64,000 bases of DNA, from the NCBI RefSeq assembly GCF_012396365.1, contig NZ_JAAXPG010000037.1:1-64000 (forward strand), written 5' to 3'. The position numbers and the translations under genes were made by a program. The notes beneath the pieces were generated by a model. That model was not told where the DNA came from. It worked only from the letters and a program-made list of their open reading frames with translations, and did not search any database. Below are positions 24,305 to 32,252 of the stretch, one piece after another. The stretch comes from Nocardiopsis alborubida (GTDB taxonomy: Bacteria > Actinomycetota > Actinomycetes > Streptosporangiales > Streptosporangiaceae). How positions within the stretch are numbered: position 1 is the first letter of the stretch; each line of letters starts with the position of its first letter.

Positions 24305-25180
24305 AAAATGCAGATTACCATAGAGTCCTAAAATCCTTGATGGGGTCCTGTGCTCCCGCTGGGGGTCCTCTTCTTGCGTAGCGCTGGCCGTGTCCCTGCG
24401 TCAACCATTCCAGCGAGGTCTTGAGCCTCTTCTGGATAACGATTGGTTCCCTTGGGTGCGCTCTGGTCAATCGGCGCGGCCTTGTTCGAGTTGGAGCAGC
24501 GGTAGGGCAGTTCGGGTGGCAGTGTCAATGTGCCAAGGGAGCGGGCTCGCCCGATGTAGCGCTCTGGGGTGGTCTTGAGCAGGGGATTGGCGTGTCCAGT
24601 AACACAGTGCACACTGTGGGGAAACGGTTGTGCACCTTTTGATCGTCGGTTAGATCGCCTTGGGAAGGCTTCCTGGCGGGGTAACACAGAGCAGGGGTGG
24701 AATCCTCCATCATTCCCGGTACAAGGCACCCGACAACCTGCCCGCGTTGCGCGCTCGTGCCTGGGTGTTCTTGGGCTGGTTGGGCCAGGGCACATTGCCC
24801 GACGCGATCCGGTATGTGCCGTATGAGGCGTTCAGTCATCCTCTGGATGTGATCGGGCTGCCATGACCAGCACGAACGTCACTGCACGCCGAGAATGAAA
24901 CAGCCTTGGGCAGGAGGTTCGCGTTGACGTTCACATGGCTCTGCTCGGGCTGGGCTGCGCGCTCATCTGTTGGGGGCACCTGAAGTCATTGCGATAGGGG
25001 CTCTCAGAGGCAGAGGTCGATGTGGGTTGGGTCCTCGGCGGGAATGGGGAGATTGGGGGTCCGGTGGCCATCCTGGTGTGCTCCAGCGGTCATGAGAGCA
25101 TGGTGTGAGGTGGAGTTGGCGTTGGGGCGGGGCTTTTCGCGGGGTTTTGGAGGGATGGCCGAGGCCAGCCATTCCTTGAC
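24305..25180. other. Long non-coding stretch with a gene fragment
   Basis: About 880 bp between the kinase promoter and the leader of array 2. G+C is lower than average. The only coherent piece is a rightward frame ending at 24866 (RARAWVFLGWLGQGTLPDAI, then YVPYEAFSHPLDVIGLP), which reads like the C-terminal end of a real but unidentified protein. A weak array-3-like motif (GTGCTCCCGC) occurs at 24350. A 21-codon frame MALLGLGCALICWGHLKSLR at about 24933 has no family. I see no cas gene remnant. Confidence 0.4.
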
Positions 25181-25233
25181 TGGTTAGTAGGTCTCGCGGA
25201 GATAACGTCCCGCGTTGTCGCAGGTCATTAAGC
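25181..25233 (+). promoter_or_regulatory. Leader-proximal sequence of CRISPR array 2
   Basis: TTAGTAGGTCTCGCGGAGAT followed by AACGTCCCGCGTTGTCGCAGG and TCATTAAGC. It matches the array 1 leader (GGAGATAACGGCCCGCG and TTTTCGCAGGTCGTTAAGC) with a few substitutions, so the two arrays share a recent common leader and the same acquisition machinery could serve both. Confidence 0.7.
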
Positions 25234-26237
25234 GTGAGCCCCACGCACGTGGGGATGGACCGCCGGAGCTGGTCCTGGACACCCGCCGCAAGCGGTGAGC
25301 CCCACGCACGTGGGGATGGACCGAACCGGCCGCCGCCCCACCCAGAGAGGGCTCTGTGAGCCCCACGCACGTGGGGATGGACCGGCCTATCGGGAACAGG
25401 CATGGCGCACCCACCCGTGAGCCCCACGCACGTGGGGATGGACCGCCACAGGTCACCTCACAGGTCATGGTTTTCGCGTGAGCCCCACGCACGTGGGGAT
25501 GGACCGGAGTAGGAGGCCGCCGTGTCCTACCCCGCCCGTGAGCCCCACGCACGTGGGGATGGACCGCGGGATCACGACCTTCGCCTTGTCGTTGGTCTGT
25601 GAGCCCCACGCACGTGGGGATGGACCGGGGGACGAGGAGATCGGGTTCACCGCCCCCATGTGAGCCCCACGCACGTGGGGATGGACCGCAGACCCCTGCC
25701 GAGTCCCAGGCCCCTGCTCCGTGAGCCCCACGCACGTGGGGATGGACCGAGCTTGGTCATGAACTCCCGGGCGGCGGCCTTGTGAGCCCCACGCACGTGG
25801 GGATGGACCGGCCGGAGAGTGTTCCTCGAACAGAGAGAACAGGTGAGCCCCACGCACGTGGGGATGGACCGTCGTCGTACTCCTCTCAGGGCGGCGAGTG
25901 TGTGTGAGCCCCACGCACGTGGGGATGGACCGAAGTTCGCTCTCACCGCTCCGGTAGAGCGGGTGTGAGCCCCACGCACGTGGGGATGGACCGGTGCGCA
26001 CGGCCACGCCCGCGTACAGCGCGTCGTGAGCCCCACGCACGTGGGGATGGACCGGCCGTGTGGGACATCTGGCAGCGCAACCAGTTGTGAGCCCCACGCA
26101 CGTGGGGATGGACCGGCGGTGTCCTGCGCTCGCGGCATGTCCACCACGTGAGCCCCACGCACGTGGGGATGGACCGGCGCACGGGGAGGTGGCCACAGAG
26201 ATGTTGAGGTGAGCCCCGCGCACGCGGGAATGGGCCG
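25234..26237 (+). CRISPR. CRISPR array 2, type I-E repeats, 17 repeats and 16 spacers
   Basis: Seventeen 29-nt repeats starting at 25234 and then about every 61 bp to 26209, with 31-32-nt spacers. The repeat differs from array 1 only in the stem (CCCCACGCACGTGGGG in place of CCCCGCGCACGCGGGG), a compensated pair of changes that keeps the hairpin. The last repeat (26209-26237) is degenerate and carries the array 1 type stem (CCCCGCGCACGCGGGA). Spacer 2 (25324-25355) is identical to spacer 2 of array 1. Orientation is the same as array 1. No cas gene is next to it. Confidence 0.98.
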
Positions 26238-26247
26238 CCATCCCGTA

Positions 26248-26482
26248 CTAGACCGAGGAGTACGTGCGCGCAACAGGTTCGGCGGGGAGGAAGATCCCTA
26301 CTCCGCGATGGGAAGCACCGACGCCACTGGCGTGTAGGCATGTCCATCGCGCGTCGTACCCGTCTTGGGCCAGGACGCTGAGTACTCGGTGTAGCCCTCG
26401 CCCTCGCTCTCGCTCTCGCCAGCGCAGGGCTTCCACGTTCTCCACGAAGACGTACCTGCATTCCAGCTGGCGAATAGTGCTT
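26248..26482 (-). pseudogene. DNA cytosine-5 methyltransferase fragment
   Basis: A leftward fragment with VFVENVEALRWRERERGRGL, then HRVLSVLAQDGYDARWTCL and ASGVGASHRGVGIFLPAEP. This matches the middle of Dcm-type enzymes: the ENV motif IV, the gLgRVLgdLaxxGYDARW segment and the VGAPHRRERiF motif VIII region. The catalytic PC motif and the target recognition domain are missing on either side, and motif VIII has degraded (SHRGVG for PHRRER). It ends about ten bases past the last repeat of array 2. Confidence 0.7.
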
Positions 26483-26542
26483 CTGCCCGGGAGCGCTGTG
26501 CCGGAACGGCGGGCTGCATGATGCTGCCCGCCGTTCGCATCG

Positions 26543-27415
26543 TCAGCGGCCGATGCTGTCCAGCTCGATGACGTCCTTTTCTGAGAGCGAGAGGGCTGCA
26601 CCGGCGATGTTCTCGCGCAGGTGCGCCACCTTGGAGGTGCCCGGGATGAGGAGGACGTTCTCCGAACGCTGCAACAGCCACGCGAGAGCGATGGCCATCG
26701 GCTTGGTGTCCAGCCGCGCGGCGACGTTCGACAGGGCGTCTGCCTGCAGAGGTGTGAACCCTCCGAGGGGGAAGAACGGGACGTAGGCGATACCGTCGGC
26801 GGCGAGGTCGTCGATCAGCGGGTCGTCCCCCCGGTTGGCGAGGTTGTACATGTTCTGCACACACACGATCGGCGCGACCTTGCGGGCTTCGGCGACCTGC
26901 TCGGTGGTGACGTTGCTGACCCCGAGCTGACGGATCAGTCCTTGCTGCTGGAGTTCGACAAGGGTCTCCATGGCTTCGGTGATCGAGCCGGGCTGCGGCC
27001 CCGTCGCGTCCCCCATACGCATGTTCACCAGGTCGAGGGTCTCTACGCCGAGGGATTCGAGGTTCTCTCGTACCTGCTTGCGCAGGTCATCGGGAGTGCG
27101 TGCGGTGGGCCACCCGCCCTCCGCGTCGCGGTTCGCTCCGACCTTGGTCGAGATCAGCACCGAGTCCGGGTAGGGGTGCAGCGCCTCACGGATCAGCTCG
27201 TTGGTGACGTGCGGGCCGTAAGCGCCGCTGGTGTCGATATGGGTGATCCCCTGCTCGACGGCGTCGCGCAGCACCGCGATCGCACCGTCGTGATCGGCGG
27301 GAGGACCCATCACCCAGGGGCCGGCGAGCTGCATCGCCCCGTACCCGAACCGGGTGACGGTGCGGTCGCCGAGGTTCCAGGTGCCGCCGGGGAGCGTGGT
27401 CGGGGTCGTGGTCAT
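26543..27415 (-). CDS. Aldo/keto reductase
   Basis: A 290-residue AKR with a TIM-barrel layout: GYGAMQLAGPWVMG near the N-terminus, DTSGAYGPHVTNELIREAL (Asp and Tyr of the catalytic tetrad), STKVGANRD (Lys), LVNMRMG (in place of the His strand), IRQLGVSNVT, and the NADPH-binding end LLIPGTSKVAHLRENI. The usual catalytic His strand reads LVxxHR; here it is NMRM, so the His appears to be missing. The substrate is unknown. It lies divergent from an HxlR regulator (126 bp gap), which probably controls it in response to quinones, aldehydes or similar stress compounds (inference from the family). Confidence 0.88.
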   Translation of the reverse strand: MTTTPTTLPGGTWNLGDRTVTRFGYGAMQLAGPWVMGPPADHDGAIAVLRDAVEQGITHIDTSGAYGPHVTNELIREALHPYPDSVLISTKVGANRDAEGGWPTARTPDDLRKQVRENLESLGVETLDLVNMRMGDATGPQPGSITEAMETLVELQQQGLIRQLGVSNVTTEQVAEARKVAPIVCVQNMYNLANRGDDPLIDDLAADGIAYVPFFPLGGFTPLQADALSNVAARLDTKPMAIALAWLLQRSENVLLIPGTSKVAHLRENIAGAALSLSEKDVIELDSIGR

Positions 27416-27540
27416 CTCGTTGTGCCTTTCCGGTGTCTGCAGTCGGGGGTGGTGCCTCACACCCGCATGCATCAGTATTGGAGAGCAACTCTCTTCTAGG
27501 AAGTACGCACCTCAAAGTGCGTTACCTCCCCGCGTGAAGG

Positions 27541-27975
27541 ATGATCGTCGTGGCGACAACGACCGCAGCCCAAAGACGGGACCAGGACAAGAACGCCTAC
27601 AATGCGTTCCTCGCCGTGTGTCCGAGCCGTCAGCTCCTGGATCGGCTCTCCGACAAGTGGGTCGTGCTGATCCTGTGTGCCCTCGGCGGCGACAGCCCCG
27701 GCGGCGACGGAGAGCCCGGGTCCCTTCGGTACTCGGAGCTGTCCCGCCTCATCGCGGGGGTCAGCCAGAAGATGCTCACCCAAACCCTCCGCTCGTTGGA
27801 GCGGGACGGGTTGATCACCCGCACTGTCACCCCCACCGTCCCGGTCACGGTCGACTACGCGTTGACCGACCTCGGCCTCTCGCTCCACCAGACCACGCGC
27901 CAGCTCAGAACCTGGGCACAGGGGAACATGGACGCCGTCCAGGCCAACCGCGACCAGTACGACGCGCACAGCTGA
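27541..27975 (+). CDS. HxlR-family transcriptional regulator
   Basis: A 144-residue winged-helix protein with the HxlR pattern: CPSRQLLDRLSDKWVVLIL, then LRYSELSRLIAGVSQKMLTQ (recognition helix), LRSLERDGLITRTV and VDYALTDLGLSL (wing). The conserved N-terminal Cys is present. HxlR proteins often repress a divergent oxidoreductase and lose DNA binding when the Cys is modified by electrophiles. The adjacent divergent aldo/keto reductase fits that arrangement. Confidence 0.88.
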   Translation: MIVVATTTAAQRRDQDKNAYNAFLAVCPSRQLLDRLSDKWVVLILCALGGDSPGGDGEPGSLRYSELSRLIAGVSQKMLTQTLRSLERDGLITRTVTPTVPVTVDYALTDLGLSLHQTTRQLRTWAQGNMDAVQANRDQYDAHS

Positions 27976-28040
27976 AACCCGCCCAGAGCTCGTCCCAGGC
28001 CCCGCGACGCGGCGCTAAGCCCGGCGTGGTCACGTGCTGT

Positions 28041-28420
28041 GAACGGTGTGCTGCCCGATGAGCTCTGGGAGATCGTCCAGCCCTGCTGCCGCCGGCGCCG
28101 AAGATCGGCCGCCCTCGCGCCGACGACGAGCCCGCCTCATCTGGTGATCCGGCGGTAGCGGATCAGCGTGCGGGCGATGCCGGCGAAGGCCCGGAAGCGG
28201 TCGGCTTCGCGCTCGTAGCGGCGGTGCGGGCGGCGACATCCGGCCGGCCCGGCCATGGGGCGCTCGACCCGCCACCGGTGCCGTCCCAACCGCTGTGAGG
28301 ACTCCACTCCCTAGCGGGCCGGGCGGTGGACGATCCCCCGCTGGTGGAGACGTCGACGCAGGTGGGCGTAGTCGTATCCCTTGTCGCCGTGCGGCTTGCC
28401 CGGTGTGCGCCTGCGGGGTG
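28041..28420. mobile_element. IS5-family transposase remnants in opposite orientations
   Basis: On the + strand, 28041-28145 reads VNGVLPDELWEIVQPCCRRR, like an IS5 transposase N-terminus. On the - strand, 28137-28420 reads GDKGYDYAHLRRRLHQRGI, then GVESSQRLGRHRWRVERPM and RYEREADRFRAFAGIARTL, a typical IS5 C-terminus, but with an in-frame TAG just before GVESSQ. The middle with the catalytic core is missing and the halves face each other, so this is a decayed, rearranged element. Confidence 0.75.
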
Positions 28421-28429
28421 GCCGGTGGA

Positions 28430-28458
28430 GTGAGCCCCGCGTACGTGGGGACGGCCCC
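28430..28458 (+). repeat. Solitary CRISPR-like repeat
   Basis: A 29-nt stretch beginning GTGAGCCCCGCGTACGTGGG and ending GACGGCCCC aligns with the repeats of arrays 1 and 2 with about four differences. It has no neighbouring repeat at a 61-bp distance. It lies between the IS5 remnant and the fragment of an ABC gene. Confidence 0.7.
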
Positions 28459-28514
28459 CAGGACGACCACCTCGCCTCCGCCCCGGGGGAGTGATCCGGA
28501 CAGGACCCCTCAGA

Positions 28515-28662
28515 TTCCGGGTGGCTCGCCCCTGCCCGCTCCGTTCCCGCCGACGACCCCCACCAGTTCTCCGGGCGCGGCCCGCAGGCTCACCCCGCGC
28601 AGGACACGCGCCTCGTCCCGAAGGCCTTGTGCGCGTCCGCCACGTGCAGCGTCAGGCGCTCT
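28515..28662 (-). pseudogene. ABC transporter ATPase, N-terminal fragment, frameshifted
   Basis: Just after the prenyltransferase stop, on the same strand, one frame reads LTLHVADAHKAFGTR and the next frame DEARVLRGVSLRAAPGELVG followed by VVGGNGAG. This is the start of an ABC ATPase ending inside its Walker A motif. One base change joins the two frames. The rest of the gene has been lost, probably together with the IS5 insertion that follows. Confidence 0.65.
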
Positions 28663-30346
28663 TCTCGTTCAGGGTGCCGCCGAAGCTCCTGCGCCGTTCC
28701 GCGTAGGCGTTCACGGCACGCACCAGGTGGGAGCGGTCGAAGTCGGGCCAGAGAGCGTCCTCGAAGACGATCTCGGCGTAGGCGGTGTGCCAGGGCAGGA
28801 AGTTGCTGGTGCGCTGCTCGCCGGCGGTCCTGATCAGGAGGTCCACGTCGGGCAGAGTGGGATCGTAGAGGTACCCGGCGAGGTCGGACTCCGTCATGCG
28901 CGTCGGGTCCAGCCGCCCCGAGAGCGCCTCGGCCGCCGTGCGCTTGAGCGCGTCCACCATCTCCTGGCGGCCTCCGTAGTCCAGGCAGCACGTGAACGTC
29001 ACCCCGCTGTTGCCCGACGTGAGCTCCTCGGCCCACTCCAGCCGTTCGCGGAGCGCCGCCTCGATCCTGGTGCGGCGGCCGTACCAGCGTATCCGGACGC
29101 CCCGTGCGTGCAGGCGCCCGGTGATCCCCGTGACGCGCCGGGCGAACATCCTGAACAAGGAGGACACTTCCTCGGGAGAGCGCGACCAGTTCTCAGTGGA
29201 GAAGGCGAAGGTGGTCACGTACTTGATGCCCAGGTCCCCGGCGGCGTCCACCAGACGGTACATCGCCTCCTCTCCGGCCATGTGCCCTTCCACCGCGGCC
29301 AGTCCGAGTGCTAAGGCCCACCGCCGGTTACCGTCCATGATCACGGCCACGTGCTCGGGGACCGCGGCGGGAGGGTCCTCGGAGTCCGGGGACGGGACGG
29401 GCGACCGCTGTTGCCGCGGCACGGAGTCGACGGGCAGGACTTCGGCGGGTGTCTCCCGGGTTTGCGACAACCGGGCGGGAACGGCTGTTCGCGGCGGAGC
29501 GTCCGGCCGGTTCGCCGGAAGGTACTCGCACTCGTCCAGGCCCGTTCGCAGCCCGGCCAGCAAGGAGGCGAGGAAGGGGCGGCTGGAAGGGTGCACGGCA
29601 TCGACCACCTCCTGCCCCCGGTCCAGCAGTCCGCGTGCCCGTCGCACCTGCAGGGCGATCAGTTCCCGACAGGCGTCCGTGCCGAGCGCGCCGTTCAGGC
29701 CGTCCGCGTCCAGGCCGAACCGCTCCAGGTCCTGGCGGGGCAGGTAGCAGCGGCCCTGTTCGAGGTCCTCGGGCAGGTCGGTGAGGATATCGATGTACTG
29801 GAGGACCTCGCCCAGCAGCGACATGAGTTCCGGGGTGTCCTCCCGGACCGGCTCCAAGACGGTGCCGAGCAGCTCCGCGACGGTGCCGCTCATACCGCGC
29901 AGATAGCCGCGCAGGTCGGCGAAGCCGGGAAAGCCGGGCGTTCGGCGGCTGTCCTGTTCGAGCGTGGTGAGGAGCTCCTCCAGCACCGGCGCGGGCATGT
30001 CCCACGCCCGCACCGTGTGGGCCATGGCGCGCTGGACCGGCGGCAGGCGGACGGGCGCGCCGGGTCCGTCGGCCAGCGCGGCCAGGGTCTCGGCGCGGAA
30101 CCGGGCCAGGGCCGGCCCGCGCTCGGATACCTCCCCCTCGTCGGCCAGCCGATCGGCCCATATCCCGAAGGCGACCAGTGCGTGCGCGTAGGGGCGCTTG
30201 TGGGCGGGCAGCAGATCGACGACCCGCGGAGAGAAGTGGTCCGCACCCGTGTGGATCCTGCGGCAGACCTCGAAGGCGCGCGCCAGGCCGGCGTCGGCGC
30301 CCCGCTCCGCGACCAGCAGGGGACCCGTCCCCATGTACCCGCTCAT
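28652..30346 (-). CDS. Fusion of squalene/phytoene-synthase-like domain and cis-prenyltransferase
   Basis: A 564-residue, two-domain protein. Residues 20-275 look like a head-to-head trans-isoprenyl synthase: LLPAHKRPYAHALVAFGIWA, first Asp motif DRLADE (65-70), YLRGMSGTVAELLG, second Asp motif DILTDLPED (186-194), GRCYLPRQDLERFGL. Residues 330-564 are a complete cis-prenyltransferase (UppS family): HVAVIMDGNRRWA with the catalytic Asp, FSTENWSR, CLDYGGRQEMVDA and DLLIRTAGEQRTSNFLPWH. A Pro-rich linker (280-328) joins them. The ATG at 30346 has a GGAGGA site seven bases upstream. Both active sites look intact, so it could make and join unusual prenyl diphosphates (inference). It is probably an accessory enzyme, not the essential UppS. 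Confidence 0.85.
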   Translation of the reverse strand: MSGYMGTGPLLVAERGADAGLARAFEVCRRIHTGADHFSPRVVDLLPAHKRPYAHALVAFGIWADRLADEGEVSERGPALARFRAETLAALADGPGAPVRLPPVQRAMAHTVRAWDMPAPVLEELLTTLEQDSRRTPGFPGFADLRGYLRGMSGTVAELLGTVLEPVREDTPELMSLLGEVLQYIDILTDLPEDLEQGRCYLPRQDLERFGLDADGLNGALGTDACRELIALQVRRARGLLDRGQEVVDAVHPSSRPFLASLLAGLRTGLDECEYLPANRPDAPPRTAVPARLSQTRETPAEVLPVDSVPRQQRSPVPSPDSEDPPAAVPEHVAVIMDGNRRWALALGLAAVEGHMAGEEAMYRLVDAAGDLGIKYVTTFAFSTENWSRSPEEVSSLFRMFARRVTGITGRLHARGVRIRWYGRRTRIEAALRERLEWAEELTSGNSGVTFTCCLDYGGRQEMVDALKRTAAEALSGRLDPTRMTESDLAGYLYDPTLPDVDLLIRTAGEQRTSNFLPWHTAYAEIVFEDALWPDFDRSHLVRAVNAYAERRRSFGGTLNEKSA

Positions 30347-30553
30347 CGCTGTTCCTCCGCGGTGACCGCAGGAGTGCGCACTCGCACCCGTGAAACGTTT
30401 CCAGCGAGGGGGTCCGCCTGTGTCCACACCCTGGTAAGCGCTGAGGGGATCTGAATAGTCACGCTGGGTATCATAATGGTTTTCGTACCTGTTGGGAACT
30501 GTGGGCGGCGGCCCTCGGGGCCGCTCGGTACCGGCGGTGTTCCGTGCCGGGTG

Positions 30554-30582
30554 GTGAGCCCCACGCACGTGCGACGGCGTGT
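30554..30582 (+). repeat. Solitary CRISPR-like repeat, array 2 type
   Basis: The first 18 bases (GTGAGCCCCACGCACGTG) are identical to the array 2 repeat; the remainder is diverged. It stands alone, upstream of the prenyltransferase fusion. With the copy at 28430 it brackets that gene. Confidence 0.65.
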
Positions 30583-30628
30583 GTGGACAGCCCGGCCGCG
30601 GCCAGGGCCGTCGAAGTGCGCCGCCGGT

Positions 30629-31546
30629 CTACTCGTGGACCCGGGTCAGAGGCTCGCTCAGGATCCGGTCGAGTGCCGCCCGTCCCGCCGGGCCCCACGC
30701 TGGCTTGCCGCCGGGCAGGCCGCGGTTCCCGTTCTGGCCCATCAGCATCAGGAAGAGGCTCTTGAGCGCGGCCAGTCCACGGGCGCGTCGGATCGTCGCC
30801 TCGTCAGCCTCCGCGTAGGCGGCGAAGAAGCGTGCGGCTGCGCCCATCGGCAGCAGTACCCAGGCGGCCGCCAGGTCCGAGGCCGGGTCGCCGACGAACA
30901 GGTCGCCGAAGTCGACGACACCCGCCAGCGTCCCGTCCGCGACGACGACGTTCGCGGGATGCAGGTCGCCGTGCACCCACACCGGCGGACCCTCCCACGC
31001 GGGGGCCGCGACGGCGTCGTCCCACACGGCCCGGACGTTGGCGGCGTCGGCGCCGATCGCGTCAGCGTCGAGGGAGTCGAAGAACTGGTCGAAGCCGTCC
31101 GCGCAGTCCTTGGGATGTGCGCCCCGGCCCGTGTCGACCGGTGCGTCGGCGGGCGCTGGCACGTGCAGCGCCCGGAGGAAGGCCGCCAGGGTGTGGGCCG
31201 CGTGCTCTCCGCGGGTGATCGCCCCGCGGTCCAGCGGCAGGCCCGGCACCCACGTCATGACCGTCCACATCTTGGGGAATCGCTCGGAGGGGGCACCATC
31301 GCGTACCGGGACGGGGACGGGCAGCGGCAGGTGCGGGGCGAGCAGCGGCAGCCACCGGCGCTCCTTGAGCTGGGGGACGGGGTCGGTGTCCATGCGCTGG
31401 ATCCGCACGGCAAGCTCGTCCCCGAGGCGCCACATCTGGTTGCCCCAGCCGCCCTCCACCTCGCGCAGGGGCAGTTCGGCCAGGTCCGGGTGCTGGTCCC
31501 GCAGCAGGGCGCGGATGAGACCCGCGGTGATCTCGATCTCGGTCAT
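30629..31546 (-). CDS. Aminoglycoside/macrolide phosphotransferase-family protein
   Basis: A 305-residue kinase-like protein of the APH family. It shows a nucleotide-binding start (VEGGWGNQMWRLGDELAVRI), the hinge VMTWVPGLPL, the catalytic loop VWVHGDLHPANVVV (His, Asp, Asn) and the metal-binding DFGDLFVGDPASDLA. Such enzymes phosphorylate antibiotics or small alcohols. The substrate cannot be read; the sequence best resembles chromosomal macrolide 2'-phosphotransferase-like proteins of actinobacteria, many of which confer no resistance. I chose the ATG at 31546; an in-frame TTG three codons earlier is possible. Confidence 0.85.
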   Translation of the reverse strand: MTEIEITAGLIRALLRDQHPDLAELPLREVEGGWGNQMWRLGDELAVRIQRMDTDPVPQLKERRWLPLLAPHLPLPVPVPVRDGAPSERFPKMWTVMTWVPGLPLDRGAITRGEHAAHTLAAFLRALHVPAPADAPVDTGRGAHPKDCADGFDQFFDSLDADAIGADAANVRAVWDDAVAAPAWEGPPVWVHGDLHPANVVVADGTLAGVVDFGDLFVGDPASDLAAAWVLLPMGAAARFFAAYAEADEATIRRARGLAALKSLFLMLMGQNGNRGLPGGKPAWGPAGRAALDRILSEPLTRVHE

Positions 31547-31750
31547 GCGGAGCAACCCTACGGGGTCCGATCACGACAACGCCGTCCGATCACGACAACG
31601 CTGTCCGACTGTCACGGTGGTCGCGGCGTTCGGGCCCCCAGCGTGGACCCGAAGGCGGGTGACCTCGGCTGATCAGGGGCGATAGCCGACGACGAAGCCT
31701 CGCCAGGCGGTCATGCGCCGACACTTCGGCGCGGGCACGGCGTCTCCGGG

Positions 31751-32170
31751 TCAGGCGCGCCTGTGGGCGGGGTGCTCGGGAATGTCGCGGAGGAATTCCT
31801 GGATTATCCGTCGCAGCGTGTCGGTTCGTTCGAGGTGGACGTCGTGTCCTGTGCCGGGGATGCTCACGGCTGTCGTATCCGGTCGCAGGCGGAACATGTC
31901 GTCGATCTCCCGCGGGGGGTGATGCCGGACCGGCCGAGGACGACCAGGGTCGGGCATGCGATCTTCGTCCACTCGTCCCAGAAGGAGCGCCGGGCGTTCT
32001 CGGCCAGTGAGTCGACCATGACGTCGCGGTCGAAACGCGGCCATCAGCCGCCGTCACGCTCCTCCAGCCCGGCTGCCCAGCCTTCGCCGACTGCCCCGCC
32101 GCCGAGGAAGTCGACGGCGGCCTGCCGTGACGGAAAGGGGTTGGTCGGGGCTGGGGATTTCGGCGGGTCA
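31751..32170 (-). pseudogene. Alpha/beta hydrolase, C-terminal half, broken
   Basis: Reading leftward: RQAAVDFLGGGAVGEGWAAG, LEERDGG, a TGA where Trp is expected, then WPRFDRDVMVDSLAENARRS, FWDEWTKIACPTLVVLGRSG, a frameshift in a C-run, and EIDDMFRLRPDTTAVSIPGT followed by GHDVHLERTD with the catalytic His. This is the second half of an alpha/beta hydrolase with one stop and one shift. The nucleophile half is absent. Confidence 0.7.
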
Positions 32171-32252
32171 GCGGTAGGCGGTAAAGAAGGCGCGGATGTC
32201 GGCGGCGGCTAGAAACGAGGCTGTCCATGACCGGGTGCGAACAGCGAGGCTC

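Noticed and set aside
24350-24368. GTGCTCCCGCTGGGGGTCC as a further degenerate array 3 repeat
   Set aside because: It requires a gap in the stem and matches only the ends; chance similarity in GC-rich DNA cannot be excluded.
24963-25427. Leftward frame covering the array 2 leader, considered as a possible cas2 or other cas gene
   Set aside because: Composition is Pro/Ser/His-rich with no ferredoxin-like motif, and it runs into the repeats. No cas gene was found on either strand in the whole window.
28295-30454. Long rightward frames opposite the prenyltransferase fusion
   Set aside because: They are GC-rich antisense shadows without ribosome sites or recognisable motifs; the leftward frame has every catalytic motif.
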